A DNA stretch of 64,000 bases from Christensenellaceae bacterium. GTDB taxonomy: Bacteria > Bacillota > Clostridia > Christensenellales > Aristaeellaceae. The DNA lies in the NCBI GenBank assembly GCA_022510815.1, contig JAFLST010000010.1, positions 1-64,000 on the forward strand, given 5' to 3'. A program made the translations under genes and the position numbers. The notes under the pieces were generated by a model that was given only the letters and a program-made list of their open reading frames with translations, was not told where the DNA came from and did not search any database. Shown here piece after piece: positions 34,015 to 43,175 of this stretch (the stretch's first letter is position 1; each line of letters begins with the position of its first letter).

Positions 34015-34404
34015 TTACTGGGTCTGCTTGGGGCATTCCTCGCAGCCCTGCATCCGGCGGCGGATCGCCTCGTAGGACGCTTCGGACAGGTCGTGCTCCA
34101 TCTTGCAGGCGTCCTCCCGGGCGGTTTGATCGTCCACGCCGAGGGACTCCAGAAAGCTGGACAGCGTGTTGTGCCTGTCCAGAATGCGCCGGGCGATGGC
34201 CTCGCCGTCCGCGGTCAGGGCAATCAGGCTGTCCTCATCCATGGTGATATAGCCGTTTTCCCGGAGCTTCTTCATCGCGAAGCTCACCGACGGCTTGGTC
34301 ACGCCCAGCATCCCGGCAATATCCACCGAGCGGGCGTAGCCCTTTTCCTCCTGCAGCATCAGGATCGCTTCCAAATAATCCTCCGCAGATTCATGAATGT
34401 TCAT
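34015..34404 (-). CDS. DtxR/MntR family metalloregulator
   Basis: A 129-residue regulator opening MNIHESAEDYLEAILMLQEE, then a winged helix (ARSVDIAGMLGVTKPSVSFAMKKL) and a dimerisation/metal domain with LDRHNTLSSFL and DACKMEHDLSE. Candidate metal ligands are Glu/His of the first helix and Glu-His of CKMEHD, as in MntR. It lacks the SH3 tail of DtxR. The ATG at 34404 follows AGGTGG. The trailing CEECPK may bind metal too. It precedes tdk. Confidence 0.87.
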   Translation of the reverse strand: MNIHESAEDYLEAILMLQEEKGYARSVDIAGMLGVTKPSVSFAMKKLRENGYITMDEDSLIALTADGEAIARRILDRHNTLSSFLESLGVDDQTAREDACKMEHDLSEASYEAIRRRMQGCEECPKQTQ

Positions 34405-34502
34405 ATGCGCCACCTGCCTGATCATGAGTTGATATCTTAATAGTAGCATGTCCTAACCGAAATTGCAATGCGTCCGGGGAATCTTTCGCGGAATTGATTT
34501 CC

Positions 34503-34538
34503 AAAAAGAAAGGCCCGCAGAGCACGGAGCCCTGCGGG
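34503..34538 (-). terminator. Terminator of the second sigma/anti-sigma-like unit
   Basis: Minus-strand stem CCCGCAG/CTGCGGG with internal pairs, followed by CCTTTCTTTTT. Confidence 0.75.
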
Positions 34539-34545
34539 GAGGGGA

Positions 34546-35607
34546 TTATTCTTCTGTGTAGAGCACGCTGCCGTCGAAGCTCAGCATGACGCGGCTGCCG
34601 TCCTCATAGACGACCTGCCAGACGCGCTGGCCCAGCTCGGCATGAGCGTCCGCATCGACGATGTTGATGTAGCCGTAGTAGGCGTTGGCGGCGGAGCTGA
34701 CAGCAAGGGCTTCATTGGCGATGGCGATGGCCCTCTCCTCGGTCATGGCGTCATCGCCGGGGAGCAGCCCTGTGGTGTACAGCGCGCTGGTCTCGGGTCG
34801 GTCGTAGAGGATGACAGCGCCGTTGGCCGTCAGGTCAACATGCCACGAGCGGCCTTCACCCTTGCGGAAGATGATCGACCAGACCCGCCGGCCGGCATAC
34901 GCGATCTGCATATCGCCGTACCAGTGGTCGTTGGGTTCCTCGTACATGGTGGCTTCGACCGACGCATCGTCAAGGTTTTCTACGCCCAGACCATGCAGGA
35001 AGGCCTTGGCGCTTTCGACGGCCTGCGGCTGGGTGAGCTCTTCGCCCGCGGGCAGAGTATAGCGTGTGGTCTCGTCGGTGAGCATGTTGTTATCCGCCAG
35101 CAGACCGCTGTACCACACCCGATCCTCCATGGACCAGCTCTCCATGGGCCCGTGGAGCTTTTCCAGAATGGACATCAGGGTCACGGTATCTGCCGTTCCA
35201 TTGACGTATGCGGTCATGATCTGATCGGCGAGGGCGTCCTTCTCTTCGTCTGTCAGGTCGCCGGTCAGCAGCCGCTGCGCGTCAGGGTCGTCCTCCAGCT
35301 CGCCCAGATCGCAGAGCGCCCGGACAAGCTCCAGCTTCGCGTCGGTGTTCCAAGTGTCGTAGTAACCATTCTGCGCTTCCAGCGGAGCGACCCTTTCACC
35401 CGCGTCCTTCCATAGCAGTGTCGCCGCCACCGCGCTGGCCGCGAGAAGCATCAGCACCATAGCCAGAACCAGAGCCGTTGAAAACTTCTTTTTCACGGGG
35501 CTACCTCCTTCATTGAGACGGCTGATCACATGGTATCTGTTCCCCTGTGTCCACGTCACATGAGAAAGCTCGGCGTCCAATCGGCAGCGGAAATCCTGTT
35601 CAGTCAT
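34546..35607 (-). CDS. Membrane protein with PepSY-like repeats, probable sigma-factor partner
   Basis: A 353-residue protein: a cytoplasmic N-terminus (residues 1-35), one membrane segment (about 40-61), and a large outer region in which two PepSY-like units can be seen (around VESAKAFLHGLGVE and AIAIANEALAV, each followed by a strand ending in W-x-V/I). It overlaps the sigma gene by 8 bases. The arrangement is that of an anti-sigma factor with an extracytoplasmic sensor; no zinc anti-sigma motif is visible. Confidence 0.65.
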   Translation of the reverse strand: MTEQDFRCRLDAELSHVTWTQGNRYHVISRLNEGGSPVKKKFSTALVLAMVLMLLAASAVAATLLWKDAGERVAPLEAQNGYYDTWNTDAKLELVRALCDLGELEDDPDAQRLLTGDLTDEEKDALADQIMTAYVNGTADTVTLMSILEKLHGPMESWSMEDRVWYSGLLADNNMLTDETTRYTLPAGEELTQPQAVESAKAFLHGLGVENLDDASVEATMYEEPNDHWYGDMQIAYAGRRVWSIIFRKGEGRSWHVDLTANGAVILYDRPETSALYTTGLLPGDDAMTEERAIAIANEALAVSSAANAYYGYINIVDADAHAELGQRVWQVVYEDGSRVMLSFDGSVLYTEE

Positions 35608-36103
35608 CGTAATACCATCCTTCCAGCTTCCGGCGAAGGATTTCATTCGCCTTTTTCAGTTGCCGTTTGGCTGTCGCATGGGATACGCCGAGCGCATCGG
35701 CCGTTTCCCCGATGGTCATCGCCTCATAGTACCGCAGCAGCACGGTCATGCGCAGCTTCTGCGGGAGGGCTCCCACCGCGCGCGACACCTCACCGTCGGG
35801 GAAGTGCGCGTCCTGCCCTTGCTCCGGCAGGCTGTCTGGGGTGACACGGCGCTCGGTATGCCTGAACCATCCCGTACGCTGATAGTCCCGGCACACGTTG
35901 ACGGCAATTCGTATCAGCCACGCCTTTTCGCTGCCTTCCTTTCTGAATGTGTCCAGAGCCTTCCATGCCTTCACGAAGGTGTCCTGCGCGGCATCCTCCG
36001 CTTGGAAGGGGTCCTTGAGCTGCAGCGTGCAAAAGCGCTTGATACCACTGCCATAGGCCTGCATCAGATGCTCCAATGCTGCCGAACGTTCGGTATCCGT
36101 CAT
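35600..36103 (-). CDS. ECF-type RNA polymerase sigma factor
   Basis: A 167-residue group 4 sigma factor. Region 2 has DPFQAEDAAQDTFVKAWKAL and the RNA-polymerase-binding helix; region 4 has MTIGETADALGVSHATAKRQ as its helix-turn-helix. The ATG at 36103 follows GAAAGGAGG at spacing 8. It is co-transcribed with the PepSY-like membrane protein. This is the second ECF system of the window. Confidence 0.88.
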   Translation of the reverse strand: MTDTERSAALEHLMQAYGSGIKRFCTLQLKDPFQAEDAAQDTFVKAWKALDTFRKEGSEKAWLIRIAVNVCRDYQRTGWFRHTERRVTPDSLPEQGQDAHFPDGEVSRAVGALPQKLRMTVLLRYYEAMTIGETADALGVSHATAKRQLKKANEILRRKLEGWYYDD

Positions 36104-36180
36104 GCTTCATGCCTCCTTTCACCCATAAAGACGGAGCAGGACGGACAAGTGGGTCATCTTTTTTGATATTTTCTGGCAGC

Positions 36181-36210
36181 AAAAAAGCTCACCGCATATG
36201 GTGAGCTTTT
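36181..36210 (-). terminator. Terminator of the tRNA-Gln/tRNA-Glu unit
   Basis: AAGCTCACC-gcatat-GGTGAGCTT with six As on the left, giving a U-run for minus-strand transcription. Confidence 0.8.
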
Positions 36211-36212
36211 GT

Positions 36213-36288
36213 TGGCACCCCCGACGGGATTCGAACCCGTGTTTCCGCCTTGAGAGGGCGGCGTCCTAGGCCTCTAGACAACGGAGGC
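36213..36288 (-). tRNA. tRNA-Glu (anticodon CTC)
   Basis: Minus strand: acceptor GCCTCCG with CGGGGGT, anticodon stem CCGCC/GGCGG closing CTCTCAA (anticodon CTC), T arm with TTCGAAT, CCA encoded. It follows tRNA-Gln by 7 bases in one transcript. Confidence 0.93.
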
Positions 36289-36295
36289 ATATAAG

Positions 36296-36366
36296 CTGGG
36301 GAACTAGGATTCGAACCTAGACAATACGAGTCAGAGTCGCAGGTGCTGCCGTTACACCATTCCCCA
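36296..36366 (-). tRNA. tRNA-Gln (anticodon CTG)
   Basis: Minus strand: acceptor TGGGGAA with TTCCCCA, anticodon stem TGCGA/TCGTA closing CTCTGAC (anticodon CTG), T arm CTAGG-TTCGAAT-CCTAG. CCA is not encoded. The first base pair T-A fits the open acceptor end preferred by GlnRS. Confidence 0.9.
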
Positions 36367-36368
36367 AC

Positions 36369-36400
36369 GCTCTCGCAGCCATTGCCTTGACTGCGAGAGC
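36369..36400 (-). repeat. Hairpin in the 5' leader of the tRNA transcript
   Basis: GCTCTCGCAG pairs perfectly with CTGCGAGAGC around a 12-base loop, starting 2 bases from tRNA-Gln and ending just after the -10 hexamer. It has no T-run. Confidence 0.6.
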
Positions 36401-36401
36401 T

Positions 36402-36430
36402 ATTATATCAAATCATGCCGGAATTGTCAA
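36402..36430 (-). promoter_or_regulatory. Consensus promoter of the tRNA-Gln/tRNA-Glu unit
   Basis: Minus-strand TTGACA (36425-36430), 17 bases, TATAAT (36402-36407): full consensus, as expected for stable RNA. Confidence 0.85.
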
Positions 36431-36474
36431 GCGGTGTTTTAAAGAAAAAATGGTTTTTCGAGGAAAAAATCTGC

Positions 36475-37506
36475 TTAAAGGTGCTCGGCGGTGTCCGTGA
36501 CCAGCGCCAGCGTGTTCAGCATGCCCTTGACGTGGGTGCGCTCGTAGCCATGGGAGGCAAACACGCCCTGCCCGCACAGCGCGAAGCGGATCTCCATGCC
36601 GGCCTTGAGGGCAGGGGAGGCGTCGGAGGAGTAGCTGGGGTACACGTCGACCGCGTAGTCGAGATCAAGACGGCGGCAGCGGGCAATCAGCTCGTTGGTG
36701 AAGTCCCAATCATAGGGGCCGGCTGAGTCCTTGGCGCAGATGGACACCTGCGTCTCCTTGCAGCTCAGGTCCGCGCCGACGCAGCCCATGTCGACGGCCA
36801 GCATGTCCTCCACGTCGGACAGCGCCTCGAGTCCGGAGCCGCCATGGCCGACCTCTTCGTAGACCGTGAAGGAGAGATACACCTTGCGGCCCAGCGTCAC
36901 GCGGCCCTCGGCGACCTCACGGGCGAGGGTCAGCAGCACCGCTGCGGAGGCCTTGTCGTCGATGTGACGGCTCTTGACGTAGCCGCTGTCGGTAATGACT
37001 GTCCGGGGGTCGAAGCTGATGAAATCGCCCGAGTGGATGCCCAGCGCCTCAACCTCCGCGCGGGAAGAAACCTCTTCGTCAAGGATGATCTCGAGGAACT
37101 CGTCCGAGCGCGGCGTGCCAGTCTGATTTCCCCAGACGTGACCGCTGGCCTTGGTGGAGTACACCGTGCCGGTGAAGACCTTGCCGTCGCGGGTATGGAT
37201 GCGGACGTTCTCATTCTCGATGTTGTTGTCATCGAAGCCGCCGATGCGGCTGTAGCGCAGATGCCCGTCGCCCTTGACGGCCCGCACCACCGCGCCGAGC
37301 GTATCGACATGGGCGGAAAGCAGCAGCGGGTGACCGACCCCGCCGAGGCAGACCACGACGGTGCCCTTGCGGGTGCGCTCCGGCTGGAAGCCCAGACGGG
37401 TCAGCTCGGCGAGCACATGAGCGGTCGCTTCGTGGGTCATGCCCGTGGGGCTGGGAATGGCAGCCAGCCTGTAGAACTGGTCAAGCAGGTAATCCTTCTT
37501 ATCCAT
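36475..37506 (-). CDS. M42 family metallopeptidase
   Basis: A 343-residue aminopeptidase or glutamyl/endo-type peptidase of the FrvX/PepA group. Metal and catalytic residues are seen in LSAHVDTLGAVV (His, Asp), SRHIDDKASA (bridging Asp), YEEVGHGGSG (Glu pair), LAVDMGCVG (Asp) and the C-terminal GYERTH (His). It probably forms the family's large tetrahedral assembly in the cytoplasm. The ATG at 37506 is chosen for spacing from AAAGGA. Confidence 0.88.
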   Translation of the reverse strand: MDKKDYLLDQFYRLAAIPSPTGMTHEATAHVLAELTRLGFQPERTRKGTVVVCLGGVGHPLLLSAHVDTLGAVVRAVKGDGHLRYSRIGGFDDNNIENENVRIHTRDGKVFTGTVYSTKASGHVWGNQTGTPRSDEFLEIILDEEVSSRAEVEALGIHSGDFISFDPRTVITDSGYVKSRHIDDKASAAVLLTLAREVAEGRVTLGRKVYLSFTVYEEVGHGGSGLEALSDVEDMLAVDMGCVGADLSCKETQVSICAKDSAGPYDWDFTNELIARCRRLDLDYAVDVYPSYSSDASPALKAGMEIRFALCGQGVFASHGYERTHVKGMLNTLALVTDTAEHL

Positions 37507-37531
37507 GAGAATCATTCCTTTCTTTGGCATA

Positions 37532-38098
37532 TCAGGGGAGCAGATGGCCGTCGGCGGCGAGGCGCAGCTGCTCAATGATGCCCCTGTAGTGCGTCGCAAA
37601 GCGCGGGTCGCTCTCCGCGGCATGGTCGAGGTCAATGCCGAAGCGAATCAGCCTGTCAACAATGTGTGCCGCGATTTTCTGGCGGTATTCATCGGTATGC
37701 TCGTAGCGACGGATGGTGAGCTGCCCATGGGCTTCCTCGTTCAGCAGCCGTTCATAGAGGTCGGGGATAGCAATCTCCTCTAACACCGGCACCTCATGCC
37801 CGCAGACGAGCTCCGGCTCCCATGAGGTTCTGCCCCGCTCAAAGCCAGCATCGTCCACCATATAGACCGAACAGCTCCGGCCCTGATAGACCGTGCGGAA
37901 AGCGTCCGGGTAGCATTCAAGGAGCACAGGCTTGCCCTGCCCGTTGGTGGAGATATCAAAGTCGAAATCATCGCACTTCGCGCCGAACAGCAGCCCCGTG
38001 ACCATGTTCTCGATGGCGTAGACATAGGCCGTGCCGTGGGTTGAGACCTTCGGCATAAGCGCCTTTAATCCTGCCGTTGGAGATACATGATAGAGCAT
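37532..38098 (-). CDS. Conserved hypothetical protein, possibly ADP-ribosyltransferase-like fold
   Basis: A 188-residue protein I cannot assign. It opens MLYHVSPTAGLKALMPKVST followed by HGTAYVYAIENMVTGLLFG, a His/Tyr pattern reminiscent of the NAD-binding half of small ADP-ribosyltransferases or KptA-like proteins; the second half (DLYERLLNEEAHGQLTIRRY) is helical. No membrane segment. The start follows GGCAGGAGG. It lies between a phosphoglucomutase gene and an M42 peptidase gene; a palindromic repeat separates it from the former. Confidence 0.5.
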   Translation of the reverse strand: MLYHVSPTAGLKALMPKVSTHGTAYVYAIENMVTGLLFGAKCDDFDFDISTNGQGKPVLLECYPDAFRTVYQGRSCSVYMVDDAGFERGRTSWEPELVCGHEVPVLEEIAIPDLYERLLNEEAHGQLTIRRYEHTDEYRQKIAAHIVDRLIRFGIDLDHAAESDPRFATHYRGIIEQLRLAADGHLLP

Positions 38099-38118
38099 TT
38101 GATCCTCCTGCCGTGAGA

Positions 38119-38159
38119 GCGAGAGAGGGGAGCTTTCGGCTTGAAAGCTGCCCCTCTCG
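38119..38159. repeat. Dispersed palindromic repeat, family 2, copy B
   Basis: CGAGAGAGGGGAGCTTTCGG pairs with the following TTGAAAGCTGCCCCTCTCG. No T-run follows in either direction, so it is not a simple terminator. It lies 7 bases after the phosphoglucomutase stop. Confidence 0.75.
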
Positions 38160-38166
38160 AAATAAC

Positions 38167-39885
38167 TTAGTCCAACAGCTTCTCGCTGGCCTCGCGGAGT
38201 TCCTCGTTGAGCTTCTCGGCGTCAGCCTGCGTCTTGGCGTTGGTGTTGACGTAGAGCTTGATCTTCGGTTCGGTGCCGGAGGGCCGCACGCAGACCCAGC
38301 AGCCGCCCTCAAGCTCGAAGTAGAGCACGTCGGAGGTGGGCAGGCCGGTGGGCTCGCTCTTGCCATCGGCGACGCGGACGCCCTTCAGGTAGTCGCGCAC
38401 CGCGGTGACCTTCATGCCGCAGATCTCGGTAGGCGGCGTGTCGCGCAGCTCCTTCATGATTTCCTTCATGCGGGTCAGGCCGTCCTTGCCGGGGAGCGTC
38501 TTGGAGACGACCTTCTCGACATAGTAGCCGTACTGCTGGAAGATCTGCTGCACCCGGTCGTAGAGGGTGATGCCCTCGGCGTGGCAGGCGCAGGCGACCT
38601 CAGCGATGAGCATCGAGGCGTTCACGCCGTCCTTGTCGCGCACGAAGGTGGAGGACAGGAAGCCGTAGCTCTCCTCAAAGCCGAAGAGGAAGGTATGGCT
38701 GCCGGTGTCCTGGAACTGCTGAATCTTCTCGCCGATGAACTTGAAGCCCGTGAGGGTCTCGAACATGTCGACGCCGAAGCTCTCGCAGATGCGGTTGGCC
38801 AGCGAGGTGGAGACGATGGACTTCACCGCCGCGCCGTTCGTGGGCAGCTTACCCTGCTTCTGCTTGGTGGAGAGGATGTAGTGCAGCAGCACGCAGCCGA
38901 TCTGGTTGCCGGTCAGGAGCTGCCAGTTGCCGTCCGCCTTGCGCACGGCCACGCCGAGGCGGTCGCAGTCAGGGTCGGTGGCGAAAATCACGGTCGCGCC
39001 GACCTCATCCGCTAACTTGAAGGCCAGCGTGAAGGCGCCGGGGTCCTCGGGGTTCGGGACCTTGACGGTGGAGAAGTTCGGGTCGGGCAGCTCCTGCTCC
39101 TTGACGACGGAGACGTTGGAGATGCCGACCTCCTTGAGGATGCGGCGCACGGGCACATTGCCGGAGCCGTGGATGGGCGTGTAGACGATGGACAGCTTGC
39201 CGCCCTCTTCCTTAAGCAGCTCGGGCTGGATGCACAGCGTCTTGACCTCGGCGATGTAGTCGTCGTCGACTTCCTTCGCGCCGATGATCTTGAGCAGGCC
39301 CTTCGCCTTGGCTTCTTCCTCGTCCATGAGGGTGCAGTCGGTATAGGCGGTGGCGCGGATGATGGCGGTGATGCCGTCGGCAGCTTCGGGGCCGACCTGA
39401 GCGCCGTCCTCGCCGTAAACCTTGTAGCCGTTGTACTGCGGTGGGTTGTGGCTGGCGGTGACCACGATGCCGGCGATGGCGTTCAGGTGCCGCACGGCAT
39501 AGGAGAGCACCGGCACGGGCCGGAGCGCGTCGAACAGATAGGCAGGCACGCCCTCCTGACAGAGCACCAGCGCCGCGTCCCGGGCGAACTCGTCGGAGCA
39601 GCGGCGGCTGTCATAGGCGATCACCACGCCGCGCTGAGCCTCGGCGGGATTCTGCAGCAGATACTTCGCGAGACCCTTGGTCGCCCGGCGGACGTTGTAG
39701 CGGTTCATGCGGTTCATGCCCGCGCCCAGCACGCCGCGCATGCCAGCCGTGCCGAAGGACAGCTCGGTGTAGAAGCGATCCTCGATCTCGGCGGGATCGT
39801 TCTCGATGGCCTTGAGGTCGGCGATGGTGTCCGCGTCAGCAGCAAAATCCTTGAGCCACTGTTGATAAGCAGTCTGAACATCCAT
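38167..39885 (-). CDS. pgcA: Phosphoglucomutase / phosphomannomutase family enzyme
   Basis: A 572-residue alpha-D-phosphohexomutase. Active-site serine in VVTASHNPPQYNGYKVY; the metal loop is TDPDCDRLG; the sugar-binding loop GFEESYGFLSS and the C-terminal phosphate loop RPSGTEPKIK are intact. It would interconvert glucose-1-phosphate and glucose-6-phosphate for cell-wall and storage sugar synthesis. The ATG at 39885 follows AGGAGGT. Confidence 0.92.
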   Translation of the reverse strand: MDVQTAYQQWLKDFAADADTIADLKAIENDPAEIEDRFYTELSFGTAGMRGVLGAGMNRMNRYNVRRATKGLAKYLLQNPAEAQRGVVIAYDSRRCSDEFARDAALVLCQEGVPAYLFDALRPVPVLSYAVRHLNAIAGIVVTASHNPPQYNGYKVYGEDGAQVGPEAADGITAIIRATAYTDCTLMDEEEAKAKGLLKIIGAKEVDDDYIAEVKTLCIQPELLKEEGGKLSIVYTPIHGSGNVPVRRILKEVGISNVSVVKEQELPDPNFSTVKVPNPEDPGAFTLAFKLADEVGATVIFATDPDCDRLGVAVRKADGNWQLLTGNQIGCVLLHYILSTKQKQGKLPTNGAAVKSIVSTSLANRICESFGVDMFETLTGFKFIGEKIQQFQDTGSHTFLFGFEESYGFLSSTFVRDKDGVNASMLIAEVACACHAEGITLYDRVQQIFQQYGYYVEKVVSKTLPGKDGLTRMKEIMKELRDTPPTEICGMKVTAVRDYLKGVRVADGKSEPTGLPTSDVLYFELEGGCWVCVRPSGTEPKIKLYVNTNAKTQADAEKLNEELREASEKLLD

Positions 39886-39975
39886 GGGATCAAACCTCCT
39901 CATGTTATTGACGTTGGAAATGATGCCTCTATTATAGAGGTTTTTCCCATGTTTGGCAAGAGGAAAAGCGAAGAC

Positions 39976-41118
39976 TCAATAGCCGTAGCTGCGGTCGATG
40001 ACGAGGCCGTCGATGGCGTTGATGGTCAGCAGGGAGGCGTAGGGCATCTCCCCCTCAGCGTCCTCGCGATGAAGTTCGCCGTTGAGCAAACGGGCTGAAT
40101 TGCCGAAGAAGTCCCATACGGGTACCAGCTCGTATTCATCCTTCGTGTTCCGCTTGCGCACGCGGCAGTAGGACAGCGTGATACGATCCACGACCAGCCC
40201 CGCTTTGTCGCCCAACCGTGTCGCCACAGCAACCTGCTTGAGCGGCAGCAGCTCCCGGGCGACGTTCATGATCTGCTCAAAGGGCAGCAGATCGCAGGGC
40301 GTCTGTGAGCCGTAATCCTGCGGGGACTGCCAGCGAACCTCACTCACGCCGTCCGGCCAGATCAGGACATAGATCCGGTCGTTTCGGAAGGGGAAATAGG
40401 AGTTGTCCTCGTCCATGAAGCAGTCGTCGAAGGCGCACAGCTCGGGGATGCCGCCGATCATCGGGGTATAGCAGAACACATACGCCTCCGGATATTGCAC
40501 GAATTCCGTCTGCGTTTCTGTCCATCCCTGATTGCTCGCGGAAACCGGGATGAGCTCCTCGGTACCCCATGCGGACATGATCCTCCCCGGCGCGAAGGCG
40601 GCAACCAGCTCGTCTGCCAACGCCTGCGCGGCCTCCGGCGAGTAGGGATTCTCGCGGGCCTGATGCTGCTCGAAGATGGAATTCGAGTTTGCCAGACTGG
40701 GGGGGATATCCTCGCTTCTGCGCAGCACATGGACATCATCTCGGAGCCGTCGTCCCTTCAGGATGCTGTACGAGCCGTCAAGCTGCCAGTCGCCGACCTT
40801 CACGCGGCAGAGCCAAGAGTCATACCAGCCGCTGTAGTCGCATTCGTAGCGCAGGCCGGACAGCGTTGTGCCTATGACGGCCGAGCCGATGCGCTCCAGC
40901 TCCTCCGGCGTAAACTCGTGGCGCGTCACCTCCACGCGGAAGGCCTGTTCGGTTTCCGGGATTTCCACAGCCGCGTCGATCAGGATGGACATGGGCACGG
41001 CGGTGCTCTTCCAGCTCTCCTGCACGGCGTCAGGCGCGCCGGTCTGATCGCGCAGGGTCTCGGCGGAGGCGCAGCTCACACAGAGCAGCATCATCAGGAT
41101 GGTTATCAGGCGTTTCAT
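39976..41118 (-). CDS. Secreted protein of unknown function (DUF6034-like)
   Basis: A 380-residue protein with a signal peptide (residues 1-19; the cysteines at 13 and 16 could instead mark a lipoprotein). It has no catalytic motif I recognise. The C-terminal part (VDRITLSYCRVRKRNTKDEY, then LVPVWDFFG and LLTINAIDGLVIDR) resembles a PepSY/YycI-like beta unit as in DUF6034 proteins. AGTGAACGCC upstream gives a weak ribosome site; GGAGTG is nearby. Transcribed alone. Confidence 0.6.
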   Translation of the reverse strand: MKRLITILMMLLCVSCASAETLRDQTGAPDAVQESWKSTAVPMSILIDAAVEIPETEQAFRVEVTRHEFTPEELERIGSAVIGTTLSGLRYECDYSGWYDSWLCRVKVGDWQLDGSYSILKGRRLRDDVHVLRRSEDIPPSLANSNSIFEQHQARENPYSPEAAQALADELVAAFAPGRIMSAWGTEELIPVSASNQGWTETQTEFVQYPEAYVFCYTPMIGGIPELCAFDDCFMDEDNSYFPFRNDRIYVLIWPDGVSEVRWQSPQDYGSQTPCDLLPFEQIMNVARELLPLKQVAVATRLGDKAGLVVDRITLSYCRVRKRNTKDEYELVPVWDFFGNSARLLNGELHREDAEGEMPYASLLTINAIDGLVIDRSYGY

Positions 41119-41216
41119 GGCGTTCACTCCTTTTGCACCTCCATGATAGCAGAGAATCCTATAACAGTCATCATCGACTTGTAAATGACTTGTCATCAAC
41201 TTGTAAATCATGGCGC

Positions 41217-41248
41217 AAAAAAGAGGATGTCCTCGTAAGACATCCTCG
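41217..41248 (-). terminator. Terminator after typA
   Basis: GAGGATGTC pairs with GACATCCTC; six Ts follow on the minus strand. Confidence 0.85.
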
Positions 41249-41254
41249 GGATGA

Positions 41255-43078
41255 TTAGGCGTTGTTCTGCCGGTTGGCGCGGCTGCGCAGGTTGGCGTCG
41301 AGGATCTTCTTGCGCATGCGCAGGTTCTTGGGGGTGATCTCCAGCAGCTCGTCGTCGTCGATGAACTCGAGGCACTCCTCAAGGGTCAGCGGGTGCACGG
41401 AGATCAGCCGCAGCGCGTCCTCGGAAGCGGAGGCATTGCGCATGTTGGTGACGTGCTTCGTGCGGCAGACGTTGACCACCAGATCGCCCGGGCGGGAGTG
41501 CTGGCCGCAGACCATGCCCATGTAGACCTCCTGACCCGCGCCGATGAACAGCGTGCCGCGCTCCTGCGCGTAGAACAGGCCGTAGGAGCTGCTGGTGCCG
41601 GTTTCGTGGCAGACCAGCGCGCCGGCGTTGCGGTGGGGAATGTCGCCCTTGACCGGTTCGTATTTCTCAAACACCGAGGACATGATGCCCTCGCCGCGGG
41701 TATCGGTCATGAACTCGCTGCGGTAGCCAAACAGGCCGCGGGACGGAACAAGGAACTCCAGCCGCACCCGGTCGATGCCGGACATGTGCTCCAGCGTGCC
41801 CCGGCGGCGACCGATCTTCTCGATGACCGCGCCCGCGGTGGCCTGCGGCGTATCGACCACCAGACGCTCGATGGGCTCGCACATCACGCCGTCGATTTCC
41901 TTATAGATGACCTGCGGCTTGGATACGGCGAACTCGTAGCCCTGCCGGCGCATGTTCTCGATGAGGATGGACAGGTGCAGCTCGCCGCGGCCGCAGACCT
42001 CGAAGGCGTCGGTGGAGTCAGTGTCGTTGACGCGCAGGGACACGTCGGTCTGCAGCTCGCGCATCAGCCGCGCGCGAAGGTGGCGGCTGGTGACGTACTC
42101 GCCCTCTCGGCCCGCGAAGGGGCTGTCGTTGACTTGGAAGGTCATGGTCACGGTGGGCTCACTGATCTTCACGAAGGGCAGGCCCTCGATGCAGTCCGGC
42201 GCACAGACGGTATCGCCGATGGAGATATCCTCCGCGCCGCACAGCGCCACGATATCGCCCATGGAGACCTCCTTGGCGCCCACGCGCTTGAGGCCGTCGT
42301 ACTGATACAGGCCGCCGAGGCGCCACTGGGGAGAGGTCTTGCCGGTCTCGAGGTTGGTGTGGACGACGTTCATGCCCTCGCGGAACATGCCGCGAACCAC
42401 GCGGCCCACGCCGATGCGGCCCACATACTCGGAGTAGTCGATGGTGGAGATCAGCACCTGCGCGGGGCCGTTCGGGTCGCCTTCGGGCGCGGGGATGGTC
42501 TCGAGGATGCTGTCGAAGAGCGGACGCAGATCGGTGCCGGGCTCATTGAGATCGAGGGTCGCGGTGCCCTTGCGCGCCGAGACGTACAGGATGGGGTTGT
42601 CCAGCGTGTCCTCGTCCGCGTCAAGGTCGATCAGCAGGTCGATGATCTCGTCGACCACCTCCTCGCAGCGGGCGTCAGGACGGTCGATCTTGTTGATGAC
42701 GATCAGCACCTTCAGCTTGAGCTCCAGCGCCTTCTTCAGCACGAAGCGGGTCTGGGGCATGGGACCCTCGAAGGAGTCCACCAGCAGCAGTACGCCGTCG
42801 ACCATCTTCAGCACGCGCTCCACCTCGCCGCCGAAGTCCGCGTGGCCGGGGGTGTCGACGATGTTGATCTTGTGCCCCTGATAATGCACGGCGGTGTTCT
42901 TGGACAGAATGGTGATGCCGCGCTCGCGCTCCAGATCGTTGGAGTCCATGACGCGGTCGACGGTCTGCTGGTTCTCGCGGTACACGCCGCCCTGCTTGAG
43001 CATCTGGTCGACCAGCGTCGTCTTGCCGTGGTCAACGTGGGCAATGATGGCAATGTTGCGGATATCCTCACGAATCAT
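41255..43078 (-). CDS. typA: Translational GTPase TypA/BipA
   Basis: A 607-residue GTPase related to EF-G that helps ribosome assembly and stress translation. G1 AHVDHGKTT (13-21), switch [22 protein letters not shown] (G4) and the BipA-specific C-terminal domain ending in [27 protein letters not shown] precedes the ATG. It lies 140 bases downstream of prfC; a palindromic repeat fills the gap. Confidence 0.95.
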   Translation of the reverse strand: MIREDIRNIAIIAHVDHGKTTLVDQMLKQGGVYRENQQTVDRVMDSNDLERERGITILSKNTAVHYQGHKINIVDTPGHADFGGEVERVLKMVDGVLLLVDSFEGPMPQTRFVLKKALELKLKVLIVINKIDRPDARCEEVVDEIIDLLIDLDADEDTLDNPILYVSARKGTATLDLNEPGTDLRPLFDSILETIPAPEGDPNGPAQVLISTIDYSEYVGRIGVGRVVRGMFREGMNVVHTNLETGKTSPQWRLGGLYQYDGLKRVGAKEVSMGDIVALCGAEDISIGDTVCAPDCIEGLPFVKISEPTVTMTFQVNDSPFAGREGEYVTSRHLRARLMRELQTDVSLRVNDTDSTDAFEVCGRGELHLSILIENMRRQGYEFAVSKPQVIYKEIDGVMCEPIERLVVDTPQATAGAVIEKIGRRRGTLEHMSGIDRVRLEFLVPSRGLFGYRSEFMTDTRGEGIMSSVFEKYEPVKGDIPHRNAGALVCHETGTSSSYGLFYAQERGTLFIGAGQEVYMGMVCGQHSRPGDLVVNVCRTKHVTNMRNASASEDALRLISVHPLTLEECLEFIDDDELLEITPKNLRMRKKILDANLRSRANRQNNA

Positions 43079-43175
43079 GGGTATCTTTCACCTCAATGAT
43101 AATGCTTGTAGGTAAGGGAGGAACTGACGATGTCCCCAAGCGCGGGCGCAGCCCGCGAGCCGCCTTTCGGGGAGA

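Noticed and set aside
38119..38159. Palindrome after phosphoglucomutase as a terminator
   Set aside because: No T-run on either strand, and similar palindromes recur elsewhere without T-runs; treated as a repeat element.
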